Source of the DNA: Rugalucina vietnamica
Lineage: Eukaryota; Mollusca; Bivalvia; Lucinida; Lucinidae
Direction: 5' to 3'
NCBI GenBank assembly: GCA_964017185.1
Contig: OZ024884.1
Span: 20,120,048 to 20,184,047, forward strand
DNA: 64,000 nt
Shown: piece by piece, positions 35,771 to 47,780 of the stretch
Position numbering within the stretch: position 1 is the first letter of the stretch
Layout of the letters: the number at the start of each line of letters is the position of its first letter
Notes under the pieces: model-generated
Seen by the model: only the letters and a program-made list of their open reading frames with translations
Databases searched by the model: none
What the model was told of the DNA's origin: nothing
Position numbers and translations under genes: made by a program

Positions 35771-35772
35771 TC
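35340..35772 (+). repeat. TTTCACGGTAGC tandem monomers ending in (TTTC)n
   Basis: Two monomers of about 120 bp share AATTTTCACGGTAGCTA, CGCGTGTACATG and ATTGCTTCAAGATGACACC, then a unique tail and (TTTC)n at about 35706-35772. The same monomers and tail order recur at 39060-40047, ending there in (ATTC)n. Confidence 0.7.
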
Positions 35773-36293
35773 AGCATCATTCATGTTTGCATACATGAGT
35801 ATACAGCTGTAAATATATTAATTTAATTGATTGTCAATGGCTCGCCATAATCATCGTTGGTGTTATAAATGATATCATTTATGAAACATATGAACAGCGC
35901 TGGAGAGAGCGGGTTCCCTAGAGTTACCCTGTGTCAGTGTTGAAAAAGTTTGAAAAAATATGACATTCAAGCCTTTTCGCAACTACACACATTCACAAAA
36001 TCAGCTATCGACAGGAGTGTCACTGTGGAAATCGTTCAATGATCAACACGCGTCATATTATTATAAGTTACCGGTGAATTCATGCGGAAGGTCAAAATGG
36101 CACTTAAGTTGATTGTGGATTAAGATTGAGTGATAGGAAAACCGTCATTCAGAAACAATACGTGTTTAGTGGAAATATGGGTCCGCGCCAGTTCCAGCCG
36201 TGAGAAATTGATAGGCTGACCATCTGATTACGGGTAAATCGCCCAAAAGTCTGAGCCTGCCCAGGAAAAGTGGTTCAGGCCAATTCATCTATA

Positions 36294-37308
36294 CGAGGGT
36301 TGTCCCAAAAGTTCCATTACACTCACTGTTTTGCCACAATAAAAGCACGTCAGAGCTTACAACACTTATGATCACTAAGTACTATATCTAAGGACTTTGG
36401 GTGCAAATTTTCGTACTGCTACGTGCATTTGTTAAAATGCAGCGGAGGTTTGAACCTTTGTTCCCCTCCTGCACCGGAGCAGGTCTAATGACGTTGCCAT
36501 TAATTCTGATTTTTTCTTAATATTTTGCCGTTTGGATGAATACACTACAAACAAAAAATCTACTTCGAAATTGGATTTATATTTAGCTTAACGATACTGT
36601 TGCATATATTTGGAAATCTGAGTAAAATATTTATAAGCGATTCGTCAAAATAATGCTACAAAGATCAGCCATGCAAAATAAGAATAATTAATCAAATCCT
36701 ATCCATGTTAACAACTGCCCATGTTTCATTTGGTCATGCATTATTACTATTAGCTGATATATCGTTTTAAAAGTAGGTGTTGCGTTATAGTATTGAAGTC
36801 ACTAACTTATATCAACCTAAACATTTGCTTGGTTTCCATTAAAGAACATATTTTAGATGTTTAAATATAACGACCCTGTATTTTTGCTCCGCATGCTTTT
36901 GACGACGTCGTAATTTTGTCGTTGAATTTTTATAGGTTAGCTATCTTATTTGTCACCCAAAGTATCAAATCGTTCTCAAATTTCATAACATTATCACTAA
37001 ATGATGCCCATAGAATAGTAGTTAGGCTGGTATATTTTTCTATAAGATCACATTATACCTATGTTGATTTAGCTGGTTGCGAAAGATAGAAATTACGAAA
37101 ACATTTTGCATAATTTGACTTGCTCCGGTCATGCCTACTTATGGTAACCAAGGTAACTGTAGCAGTGAGGTCATTGAAGTGAGTATCATTTTGTACAGTA
37201 AAATAAGTTCCACTATGGCCAATTATTCTGCATGAGTAACTGTTGTTGGTTCCAGCTATGCGTTCAGAATAAAATGTATGTGTAACGGGACTTTTGGGAC
37301 AAGCCACG
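36294..37308. mobile_element. Mariner-like MITE, 1.0 kb
   Basis: Left end CGAGGGTTGTCCCAAAAGTT and right inverted end with ACTTTTGGGACAAGCCACG, both bordered by TA. The TGTCCCAAAAGT core is mariner-like. No transposase. Confidence 0.7.
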
Positions 37309-37733
37309 TACATGTAAGCATCAGTTGCGTACTCGGGTCGCTATAGTTTCAAGCGCATTATGATTGCCATAACATAATGAGTAAAAGTTCCATACAATGG
37401 AGGCAACATTCCCACATGGCCATAGCTGTTGATTGGGACACCAAACCACAAACCAATCCAACAAACACCCGCTCCCATTTCTTGTTTCTATGTTTAAACG
37501 TGTTTTTAGAACTGACATATCTGGATGGCCCGTCTTGCACTATTTTTCAATTTCTTCAATTGTTAAAATGTTACATGCATTTCTAATCGAACCCAGACCA
37601 GACTGCTCATTCTACGATAAACACTTTTCTGTGATAATTCTGACCAACACATCATATAAAACCACAGCAACTGTGGAAAGTTTTGATTTCTTACTAAGCT
37701 AAGCAAAATGTAATTATCTCGAATAGCGGTGAT

Positions 37734-38645
37734 CCGACTGCGCGATAACGTCTCAAACTGTCCACATGTATACATATATGAAACTGCAGGAACTATACCG
37801 AAAACATAACAGTTTGAATACTTTTGGTATATTGCAATACATCATAGCTAATTTAATTCAAATCAGCACATCAGCAAACGACTGTCAAGTTTCTAAATGG
37901 TATGGTCGCACACCGGTAGGTCTAGATAGCGAAAAGAGGCTCTTTTCGCGAAAAGATACGAAAAGAGGCGAAATGATGCGAAAAGAGGAAAAAGAGGGAA
38001 ATGAAAGGGGGGAAAGATATATTCAAGACATATAGACGAAGAAAATATGGTATATCAAAATAAAAAAGAAGATTCTGTATTGACTCTGTATGTTAATTTT
38101 GTCATTTTTTTTTTTATTTTTTTTTTTTATATCGATCGCCCTTGATATTGATTGAGATTATCTTAGGTAAATTTGAGATTTGTTTAACATATGTTCATAA
38201 AATGAACAAATACGAGATGATGGATTTATTTGATGAACCTTTACTGATCACAAGAAATAATAGCAATGTCGCTATTAAACATTTGAAAGATGCCACTCAT
38301 TAGGACAAACGACGATACTTGTAAGAATCAACATGGGGGTCTGTTATGTGCATTACTAAAAATTGAGTTTGTTATATGTTATCTGGAAACTTACACATGC
38401 GGCTACATGGTTCTACCTTATGAATATTATTTTGTTACAAGACTGGTATGTCGACCAAGCGTAAATGGGGGCAGACTAAAACACTGCTAAATTCAGCAGT
38501 ATAACATGTATAATGCAGTATATTCGACAGTGACAGTGCGCGACCATACCATTTAGAAACTTGAAGCGCATTTGCTGATGTGCTGATTTTCGTGATCATG
38601 TATTATGGTTTGTGGACAGATTTTAATACGCTATCGCGCAGTCTG
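37734..38645. mobile_element. Inverted-repeat element, 0.9 kb
   Basis: CGACTGCGCGATAACGT and its inverted match near 38630-38645 mark the ends. Inner arms include ATCAGCACATCAGCAAA and GTTTCTAAATGGTATGGTCG against CGACCATACCATTTAGAAAC (38541-38560). An AAAAGAGG-rich purine tract and a GCGAAAAGAGGCTCTTTTCG palindrome lie inside. Confidence 0.65.
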
Positions 38646-39059
38646 GTCTTACTAATTTCTTTTCGTTCGTTGACAAAAATCAAAATTTTCGACAATCTCC
38701 GTGAATCCATAGGCTGTGTTGACTTCTACTTGAACAGAAATCTAATAAAAACTGTTGTTGTATTTTTCCTAGAAGGTGTAGATCTTGAAATGCATGCGCA
38801 TGTAATATTTACCTTTTCCAGGTTAAGGAGTTAAATTAAGTTTTTTCTTAAACTTCTCAGGTACTCTGTTATTACAACTACATTCTAAAACTTATTTATG
38901 TAAGTAATTATTCGTACATCCTCCGTTTTCCTTGTTGGCAGTTTAGCATTTTGATAATATAAGCTTCAGAGTAGTTTGCATGTATAACAGTTTAAAAGTG
39001 GTCTATAAAAAGTTTGTATACTCACCGACAAAAGATGAACCCCGAAACTAATTTGTATG

Positions 39060-40047
39060 TATGAATTTTCACGGTAGCCATTGAATGGCACGTGTGCCCA
39101 TGTATATTGCTTCAAGATGACTCCTATGTAATTACCGAATGTTTTGATAGTACGAAGTGTGATGGTCGTGAGCACCTTTAATTTGCAGGTTTTGAATTTT
39201 CACGGTAGCCATTAAATGGCACGCGTGCACATGTATATTGCTTCAAGATGACACCTATTGGTAGTAACATCAGGAAAACATGTCCGTGAAAAGTGTACCC
39301 CCCTCAAACCCCACTTTTATATAGAAAAACTGGGATATGCAGGGGTATACCTATTTTTCTTATTTTTGCTCCAAAACATAGATTGTGGGTACATGTTAGA
39401 ACCGCCTCACTGAGGCTGTTCTAACGTGTACCCACAATCTATATTTTGAGCAAAAATAAGAAGAAAAAAAGCAAAAGTTTTCTGAAAATTTTTATTTTTT
39501 ACAACTTTGAAAATCTCTGTATATTGCATGGGCATGTTTTCGTAATGAAGTGTGATGGTCTTGAGCACTTTTAATTTGTAGATTTTGAATTTTCACGGTA
39601 GCCACTGAATGGCACGCGCGTACATGTATATTGCTTCAAGATGGCACCTATGTAATTACCAAATGTTTTGATAGTACGAAGTGTAAATTTTCACGGTAGC
39701 TATTGAATGGCACGCGTATATACATGTATATTGCTTCAATATGACACCAATGCTATTTAGCTAATATTGTCCTTACAATTAAAATTTCCATTTAAGACCA
39801 CATGGAGGTATCTGCTTGACACCTTTATAATAAGGGGCCATAAAACAAACGCAGCTATCTTTTTTTTCTAAGAAATTAAAATCTATGACTATCTTATATA
39901 TGTGTGGGCCGAAAAAAGAGGAAAAAGTAGAATTAAGAAGAAAATGACTCTCAACTCCATTCATTATTCATTTGAAAAGAAAGTGCTACATATTTGTATT
40001 TCATTCATTCATTCATTCATTCATTCATTCATTCATTCATTCATTCG
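39060..40047 (+). repeat. TTTCACGGTAGC monomer array with nested MITE and (ATTC)n tail
   Basis: Four or more monomers (about 39060, 39190, 39585, 39680) as at 35340, then TAGCTAATATTGTCCTTACA, a tail, and (ATTC)n at 40000-40047. The array is interrupted by the MITE at 39268-39547. Confidence 0.7.
39268..39547 (+). mobile_element. Foldback MITE
   Basis: Ends CATCAGGAAAACATG and CATGTTTTCGTAATG are inverted. The centre is a hairpin with arms CATAGATTGTGGGTACATGT and ACGTGTACCCACAATCTATA. A second, opposite copy is at 40100-40321. Confidence 0.65.
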
Positions 40048-40099
40048 TCGCTATCGTTGCTAGTTTTTCAGTAGGGAAGTTAAAATGATATTCGTCTTA

Positions 40100-40321
40100 C
40101 ATTACGAAAACTTGCCCATGCAATATACAGAGATTTTTTCACCTGTAAAAATTGAAAAATTCATGAGAAAAAATTTAATATTTTTCTTATTTTTGCTCAA
40201 AACATAATCTATGTTTTGGAGCAAAAATAAGAAAAATAGATATACCCCTGCATACCCCAGTTTTACTATATAAAATTGGGGTATGAGGGGGTATACTTTA
40301 CACGGACATGTTTTCGTGATG
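40100..40321 (-). mobile_element. Foldback MITE, second copy
   Basis: Opposite orientation to 39268-39547: CATTACGAAAACTTGCCCAT at left, CATGTTTTCGTGATG at right, with GTATACCCC-type inner sequence shared. Related foldback sequence (GTAGGCGGTTCTAACG) continues to about 40405. Confidence 0.6.
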
Positions 40322-41219
40322 TTTTTTGCTCAATAGCATAGATTGTAGGCGGTTCTAACGAGTACCGACAATCTATGTTTTGGAGCAAAAATAAGAAAAG
40401 ATATGTATACAGTCCTAACCACAGCCTCAGATTTCCCCAGAAAACAAGAAAACATGCAGTTCATAAAAGATAATTAAGTGGCTACTTATCACAGCATGCT
40501 GTTCTGTTCTGGGAATATGTTAATTAGGACATACCTAGTTACAGCCTGCATGTGGTCCAGACCATATGGCACAGATAAAGCTGCCCTTTCAATTTATATT
40601 TCTTTCCTGGTTTATGTCAAATTATTTTTAAGCTTTATAAGGGCAAAACTAATGTTTGATTACATATTGTGAAATGGTTTTGTGATAGGACACAGAAGAC
40701 GCAAACAAAAAGCTAAACCATCCATTTTTGAATGAAAAAAAAAACAGTCATGGTAGTACCAAACATTCGTCAATTGTTTCTATCTGAAATGAAAAGAATG
40801 CCGCAAAAATATGTGTGTGTGGTTGACACGCAGAATAGATATTAACCAATCCATGCAGATACAAAATGTATGCTCGTATTAAAAAAAATATTGTATGTGC
40901 AATAACAACAAATGACGCCGATCTATTTGCACGAAGGTTAATTTTAAAACATACATTTCATATGACAAATGTTTTTTTTTTTTGTTTTTTTTTTCCTTCT
41001 TTTTTTAAATTTGCACACGGACAAAGACACTGTAAGGTGTTATCAAATGCACAAAATCACCATTTGCATTTGCTTTACAACGATCAAAACTGGTGTACAA
41101 CAAAAAGCATAGCAGTTCTGTCAGCATTTCAGCGTTTTAGTTTATTACCGCTGATCAGTCAGTTGCTGAATTCCCGTTTTAATGAGCCGTACGTCATAAA
41201 ACCGGATAATGTATATGCG

Positions 41220-41420
41220 AAAACAAAGCAGCAGATCAGCTGTGCAGTTACGGCACATCTGATCTGCCCCTTTGTTTTTGCTACACAGATAGTATAATTT
41301 CTCCTAAACGTAAATCCTAACTTTCAAACTTCTAGTCTGCTTCCATGTCCGTACAGGCCGGTTTGTGTCGCACCTTGTCGGAGACCCCGAAGACCGGCTT
41401 TCTCGTGTCGCGGCTAAATT
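41220..41420. mobile_element. Hairpin-bearing short repeat
   Basis: Left hairpin ACAAAGCAGCAGATCAG against CTGATCTGCCCCTTTGTTTT; right end CCGAAGACCGGCTTTCTCGT then GTCGCGGCT, the inverse of 3225-3265. Confidence 0.6.
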
Positions 41421-42059
41421 ATTTTAAGATACATGATTTAAACACAAATCATAGAAAAAATCACAAAAGTAAATTTCCATGTTTGTTGGGACTCTACAAA
41501 TATAGAATGAAACAACATTATATGTGAGTTCTAGCTTATGTTGCATGTTCGGCTATGATCTGCGTATATGGAAAATCTCGCAAGTTATGTTTTATTCAAT
41601 GCTCGTTATAATCAAAGAATGTGACAGAATAAGCAACAAGACTTCCTTGTTTCCATGGGTGAAAGTTGCGTGCGCGCGAGATCACCACTTCAATTAGTGA
41701 AATGCATTTTCATCCGAGTACGAAAGTACACAAGTTAACTTTCTTTCTTTTTTTTTTTTTTTTTTTTTTGAAACAAAGCGAGTCTTTTTTGTATATTTTA
41801 CACCGACAGCGAGTCTCCGACCCGGATTTGTTATTTGCATGTTTGAACATACTTAAAATTCCTATACAGTGATCATTCTGGGCTAAATATACTAATTAAT
41901 AAATTAATAAAGCTTTGTTTAAAACCTTCATTAGCCGAATAAAGGGATCCAGTGTTTTCTCTAAATAAAAAAGCATTATAAGAAGAATGCGAAGAGAAAT
42001 AGAAAAAAGTATAGCCTTGTAGACTTTATTTTTTCGCCTGCATTCAGTACCAGTTGTAG

Positions 42060-42450
42060 CCAGTGGAGCACGGTGACGTACTGGTAGATTATCGGGCTCT
42101 GAATCGAGAGCTTCTGGGTTCGATCCCCACTGCCAGCACCGTATTTGGTCATTGAGCAAGACATTGCATGCGCGGATCCAGAGGGGGGGGGACCGGGGGT
42201 CCGGACCCCCCCTGGAATTTGAAAATTTTACCTAAAAAAATGTAATTTTCGGGATTTTTGGGGGTTGGACCCCCCCTCGTCTGTGATAAAAAATTACCAT
42301 TTTCGTTGGACCCCCTCTCATGAAAATTTCTGGATCCGCGCATGCATTGACTCTCCTGATTAGTGTTTGGTTAAAACCAAGGAAGTTGTGGCTCCGTCTT
42401 GACATGACTGCAACATTGACCTCATTTGTACACAAACAAAACCAGTTGAA
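42060..42450 (+). repeat. tRNA-derived SINE interrupted by a MITE
   Basis: The head has GACGTACTGGTAGATTATCG (A-box-like), an anticodon-stem-like GCTCTGAATCGAGAGC, and GGGTTCGATCCCCAC (B box). The body GAGCAAGACATT resumes after the inserted MITE as GACTCTCCTGAT, GGTTAAAACCAAGGAAG and CTTGACATGACTG, parallel to the uninterrupted copy at 55335-55515. Confidence 0.7.
42170..42342. mobile_element. 173-bp MITE with 5-bp target duplication
   Basis: Inverted ends GCGCGGATCCAGA and TCTGGATCCGCGC enclose G/C homopolymer-rich sequence (GGGGTCCGGACCCC-like). TGCAT flanks both sides (42165-42169; 42343-42347). Confidence 0.8.
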
Positions 42451-42550
42451 GTCACTCAAGTGATTAGTTATTATAGTATTTGATCGGGCCACTTTTCGAA
42501 AATAGATAAATAAATAAGCCACATCATATGAAAAACAACATTTTACATAC

Positions 42551-42598
42551 GCGAAAACAAAGTGACCGCGAAGCTGATCGGCGCCTTTGTTTTCGCTG
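42551..42598. repeat. Palindrome of the dispersed GCGCCTTTG hairpin family
   Basis: CGAAAACAAAGTGACCGCGA and CGGCGCCTTTGTTTTCG form imperfect arms. CATTGTTTTGATTTCTCATG lies about 100 bases downstream, in the position of CCGGTTTTCTC in other copies. Confidence 0.6.
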
Positions 42599-43180
42599 CA
42601 CGAATAGTAAAATTCCTTTAATTTTTAAAATCCAAAATTTACAGCCTCTATGGATCCTCTGTGCTTTTACAACTCGCTTTGTGTAGGACCTGTTCGGAAA
42701 CCACATTGTTTTGATTTCTCATGATGCGACTGAAGTAAATGAATAAATAAGGAATGTTCTTTTTTGATTTATTTTCATAGAGCCCTTGTTAGATTATATC
42801 TGTTTAAAATATGGAAGAACAAAAAAAATACCGCGGATCTAAAATAAAAGATGTGCCCTGCAACTTCAAAGCCCCAATGTTTTGACAGTATTAACAATAA
42901 AACGTACTTTACTCTCATATGCCCGTGGGGTATGGTGATCACTGACCGATTTAAGAGACCCTTAACGACAAAATGTCCTTTACGACAAAAGGAGCTGATG
43001 GTTTTAGCTAGCATTGCTTGGACCAAAATGCACACGTACAGGTACTCAAATCAGACACATACAGATCGTTGCCCGATAAAGTCGATCAAAATTTCAAAGC
43101 CTTGTATAACTTTTAAAAGCCCGTGGCCGCCCATTGTCTTTTCAAGATAACGAAAAATAAAATCACTCGCAAAGTTTTTT

Positions 43181-44270
43181 GTCCCCCGCCTTTTCGAAGA
43201 AAAGCGGAGGGACATAGTTTTTGGCTTTCCGTCCTTCCGTCCGTCCTTCCGTCCGTCCTTCCGTCCTTCCGTCCCCCTATAGGAGTATGTACCTTGTGTG
43301 CGCAACTCCTCCTACAGTTTTATTCCGATTCTTTTGAAACTTTACAGATGTCTTCATCATGCTTTCAATATGTGCATGTGGTTTGGATATAATCCTCAGA
43401 TTAATTTTTGACACTTTTTTCGCAATTTGAACTTAGTCATTTTTAGGGCATTTTGATAATGAAAGTGAATAGACAGTGGGTACCTTGTGTGCGCAACTCC
43501 TCCTACAGTTTTATTCCAATTCTTTTGAAACTTTACAGATGTCTTCATCATGCTTTGAAGATGTGCATGTGGTTTGGATATAATCCTCAGATTAATTTTT
43601 GACACTTTTTTTTTTTTTGCAATTTGAACTTAGTCATTTTTCGGGCATTTTGATAATGAAAGTGAATAGACAAAGGGTACCTTGTGTGCGCAACTCCTCC
43701 TACAGATTTATTCCGATTATTTTGAAACTTTACAGATGTCTTCATCATACTTTGAAGATGTGCATGTGGTTTTGATATTATCCTCAGATTAATCTTTGAC
43801 ACTTTTTTTGCAAATTGAACTTGGTCATTTTTCGGGCATTTTGACAATGAAAGTGAATGGACAGTGGGTGCCTTGTGTGCGCAACTCCTCCTTCAGTTTT
43901 TAATTCAGATTCTTTTGAAACTTTACAGATGTCTTGATGATGCTTTGAAGATATGCGTGTGCTTTGGATATAATCCTCAGGTTAATTTTTGACACTTTTT
44001 CGCAATTTGAACTTAGTCGTTTTTCAGGCATTTATACAATGAAAGTGAATGGACATTGTGTACCTTGTGTGCAAACTCCTCCCTCAGTTTTATTCTGATT
44101 CTTTTCAAACTGTACAGATGCCCTGACCATGATTTGAAGATTTGCATGTGGTTTGAATATAATCCTCAGATTAATGTTTGACACTGTGACATGAAGTAAA
44201 TGCATGTGATTTGGATATACATTATTGTCAGATATATTTGTGTAACTAAACAATTAAGGCGGGGGACATA
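43181..44270 (+). mobile_element. Tandem-monomer element, copy beta-3 (GTCCCCCGCC variant)
   Basis: Starts GTCCCCCGCCTTTTCGAAGA with an adjacent inverted partner (AAGCGGAGGGAC), then CCTTCCGTCCGTCC repeats, then five monomers of about 192 bp each beginning ACCTTGTGTGCGCAACTCC. Ends AAGGCGGGGGAC, the inverted terminus. Same monomer body as beta-1 and beta-2 but different terminal bases. No coding. Confidence 0.75.
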
Positions 44271-44282
44271 AATTCTCTGGGC

Positions 44283-44553
44283 GGCCCCCGTGGCCGAGTG
44301 GTTAAGGTCGCTGACTTCAGTGCTCTTAATCATTCGATCATCTCACCGCTGTGGGTTCGCGCCTCGCTCGGGGCACGAGTCACATGTGGGACAAGCCAAG
44401 TTCTGCTTGCGGGTGTGTCAGGTGGTTTTTCCCCGGGTACTCCGGTTTTCGCCCCACATACCGATTGATTCGTCTCGATATGAGTGAAAAAGCTTGAAAG
44501 GGACGTAAAACTGAATCAAAAAAAAAAAATAAATAAATAAATAAATTCTCTGA
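44283..44553 (+). repeat. tRNA-derived SINE, full length
   Basis: CGTGGCCGAGTGGTTAAGG (A box, Ser/Leu tRNA-like) and GTGGGTTCGCGCC (B box), then a body with TTTTTCCCCGGGTACTCCGG and CCCCACATACCGATT, then ACGTAAAACTGAATC, an A run and (AAAT)n. The CCCGGGTACTCCGGTTT core is shared by many invertebrate SINEs. Confidence 0.85.
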
Positions 44554-45009
44554 ATTTGCTTGTTTGTTTTTTTTTCGACGGGGCCAATGTCTTGCCCAGG
44601 GTTTCATTAGCTTGAATATTGTAAAAGCGTGTGCATGCAGAATATGAATTTAATGTGACGGAATTTTACGGTTCTTTTAAACATGTGATATTTCATGTGT
44701 TTCGGATATTAAACGGAGAATTTCATCAAAATGCAAATCTTCAAAGGGGTAAATAAATAGATGCAATAAAAAGCTCTACAGGGCTTCTGTTGATTGTTAA
44801 AATATGAAGCGACATTAAATAAAGATTATTATTATTAGATTATTATTATTATTATTCTGCAGTATTTTCTGAAACACAATATCCGGCACATTTTATTTGA
44901 CATATTGTGTCGATTAAAAAGAAGTGTGTTGTTTTGTCAAGATATTATTTTTAATCCAAATATTTACTGATCCGAGGAAATATGGAGGGAAGGGTCACAT
45001 GGAGGGTCT

Positions 45010-45345
45010 GTCGATAGAGGGCGTGGTCTATCGTGCGAAAATGCCATCGCACAGTTGATTGGCTGGCCGATTTCGTGCGCTGGTCACATGTACCTACGCA
45101 GATATTATCGCATTTCTCATTGGTTGGAAAACCAACGCGAAGATATTGGAACATTGCGAAGGTAATGCGCGAGTGGTTCGCAGTTTCTATTGGTTGAAAA
45201 CCCATCGCGAAGATTTTGACAAAATGCGATGGTAACGCGAGTTCAGACTACTTCCTCATTGGCTGAAAAGTCCTCGCGCTAATTTCGCGAGGTAGTGCGT
45301 GGCCTACGACTGCGAATAGCGTGCGTGGGCAACGCACGGCGCGCG
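45010..45345. promoter_or_regulatory. CpG-dense module with four ATTGG motifs
   Basis: Quasi-tandem units of about 65-70 bases, each with ATTGG(T/C)TG followed by CGCGAAG/CGCGAGG words (ATTGG near 45058, 45118, 45189, 45257). This is the counterpart of 34530-34840 on the other strand, flanked by ATCTCCACTGTACC. Confidence 0.45.
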
Positions 45346-45826
45346 CGAATGCACGGACAACGTGCTAGCTATCTCCACTGTACCGGAAACATTCTTTTTT
45401 TTTGCCTTATTTGCTTCATATGTTGTTTCTGTTCAATCTCGATTACTCCAACCCCCTATCAAAACAGCCACAGCCTTTCTGTTCATAAATTATGTGTTTT
45501 CATCTGATAAAAATTAATATGTCCTAATAACTGTTATGTTCATGGTGATGTTTAGGACAGTGACTACCACTTAAAGCAATTTTATGTTCCCTGGTTTATA
45601 TTGTGGATGCTTTAAATTATATTTAATATATCACCCCTTTTACACAGTATCTCATGTGGAATGCGGCAAGCTGTGGTACCCTGGCATAGAAATTGTAAAG
45701 TGAACCGGTCAAAACAGAATTTGTAGAAGCTCTATTATACTGTGCAAACTGATATTAAAATGTTTTTAAGTGTATAGATTTTCTAGATTGTATGTGTAGC
45801 CATTGTGAAGTTATAGGAATATTGTA

Positions 45827-45855
45827 ATGTCTTCGAACTTTCTTAACACCCTGTA
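45827..45855 (-). repeat. Inverted 29-bp terminal-like motif, right copy
   Basis: ATGTCTTCGAACTTTCTTAA then CACCCTGTA, the exact reverse complement of 32863-32891. Confidence 0.6.
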
Positions 45856-46499
45856 AAATAAAACATCTTGTGAGTTTAGGGTTTTAAATGTTTTATGGGT
45901 TACGTTTTAAATGTTTTATGGGTTATACCAATGCAATGAAAAATCCAGTGATTTGACAAGCATCAGTACTCATTCCACAGAAAGTTCATTTCTAGTGATA
46001 TGCTTTCGTAGTAGCACTCGGTAGTTATACCCCTGACAATAGTAAAACAAATCAGAAGAACAGAAGCAGGGGACAAAAATAAAAGTTTAGATTTAGTTGC
46101 TGATTGTAGTTATTTTCTGATTTGAAAAGATAAGAAGAAACAGATAAAATCAGGAATAAATGAAAAAAATAATAATAAATGAAATCAGGTAGTGTTAAAA
46201 GTCTACAACGGTGGCCTCCAGAAAACAATAACATTACATGGTTTTCTTTCTGGAAAATCTGGTAGTGCTAAAACGTTTCTTTTGGACGTGGATACGGAAT
46301 CGATGAGTTCGATGTTCATTCCACAAAAACATACGCCTCGCCATGGAACGGTAGTTGAGGGGTTCGGTGATTTCTGAGCCACCAGTCGATCAGTCGTCGG
46401 ATAAAACTGTGCCCTATAACGAAGACCTTCGGACCTTGTCTCGTCCACAGATACCTTGCTTTTTTCTATTTGTGTGTTGTTGTCAGCATATTAGTCTAG

Positions 46500-47780
46500 T
46501 GACATTGAATTTGCATATTAATGAAAATTAATAAAACACACAAGAAATCCAAGAAAAATCTTGGAAAAATAGGGGATATACGCACACAATCACCCACACC
46601 ATAGCTGTTAACAAACTCAAAATGCTGAAAAAAGTATCAAACGAATGCTATGGCAATGCGCTAGGACCCTAAAGTCTAACATAAGAATGATATGATCTTA
46701 AAGTTCATGAATTTTAATGAAAAACTCATAAATAGGGATGAAAAAGTGGGAAAATTTAACGAGTAAACCTACAAAATCACTTGTATCTCGACAACCAAAA
46801 GCCCTAACATGGGTTAAAAAGAGATGATTATAAATAAGAGAAAATTCAACGGAAAATGAAGGTGGTTTACCAACAAATTCGCTTATATCTCAGCTGCCAA
46901 TTTACTTAGAACGCTGAAAATGGTACAAATAGAATGCTAGGTTAATCATGCACTACTGCCACGCAGTCTAATAGCTTAACCACATTTTAATGTTGTAAAA
47001 TGTTAAATAAAATGTTGGAAAAAATTGTAATACTGACAGAAAAATAAAGCTTGTAGTCTAACAAAGTTTATTGAATTTTGGTTGTCAGCAAGCATGCCTT
47101 GTATATCTGAATGCATGGCAATAAAGCATTGTCAAAGCTTTAAATTTATACCATGTTGAGTTCTCTACAGCTATTGGCAGTCAATATATAAGCCATTTTG
47201 TCGGTATACCCCCTTCATGTTTCGTTGATTTTTCTCTTATTCATATGAATCTCATTAACATTCATTTAAAGAAATAGCTGATGATTTAAATATCAGATGC
47301 TATTGTTATAAAACATTGTCCCAACAATCGTTGATTCCAATTTTTGCTCTCTAGGTCTATCGGTACCCAAGATACATGTAATTTTTAATGTATACCGCTT
47401 TGATATTTCCGTAATGTTCCTCTAAATTAGAAAGGTTTAGCAAATATTCATATAATAAAAAACTTTTAAATTGTAATACACGAAGGTATAATATTGTCCT
47501 AGCAATCATTTGATGCCATTTCATAGCATGTTAGGGCTTTTGGTTGCCGAGATACTAGTCATTTTGTAGGTTTCCTCATTAAATGTTTCCGCTTTTTCGT
47601 TCCTATTGATGTATTTTTCATTAAAATTCATGAAGCTGAAAATCAGACCCTTCTCATGTGATACTTTAGGGTCATTGAACAATGCCATGGCATTTATTTG
47701 ATACTTTAAGTGTACGTATATCCCCTATTTGTTCCGAGAATTTTCTTCGATTTCTTGTGTGGTTTATTAATTTTCTTAAA
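46500..47780. repeat. Foldback: diverged inverted repeat of about 600-bp arms
   Basis: Left-arm blocks TTAATAAAACACACAAGAAA and ACAACCAAAAGCCCTAACAT have inverted matches on the right (TTTCTTGTGTGGTTTATTAA; ATGTTAGGGCTTTTGGTTGC). The centre is near 47140. Confidence 0.6.

Noticed and set aside
42080-42140. Functional tRNA gene
   Set aside because: A and B boxes are present, but the arms do not fold as a complete tRNA and the sequence continues into a SINE body.
43290-44180. CRISPR array
   Set aside because: The 192-bp monomers are contiguous tandem repeats without unique spacers, in a eukaryotic setting.
32863-45855. A 13-kb Polinton/Maverick
   Set aside because: Ends are only 29 bp, and no polymerase, integrase, ATPase or capsid frame lies between.
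46192-46448. Overlapping frames of 61 (plus) and 81 (minus) residues
   Set aside because: Less AT-rich and open on both strands, so an unrecognised exon is possible, but no splice sites or domain could be supported.
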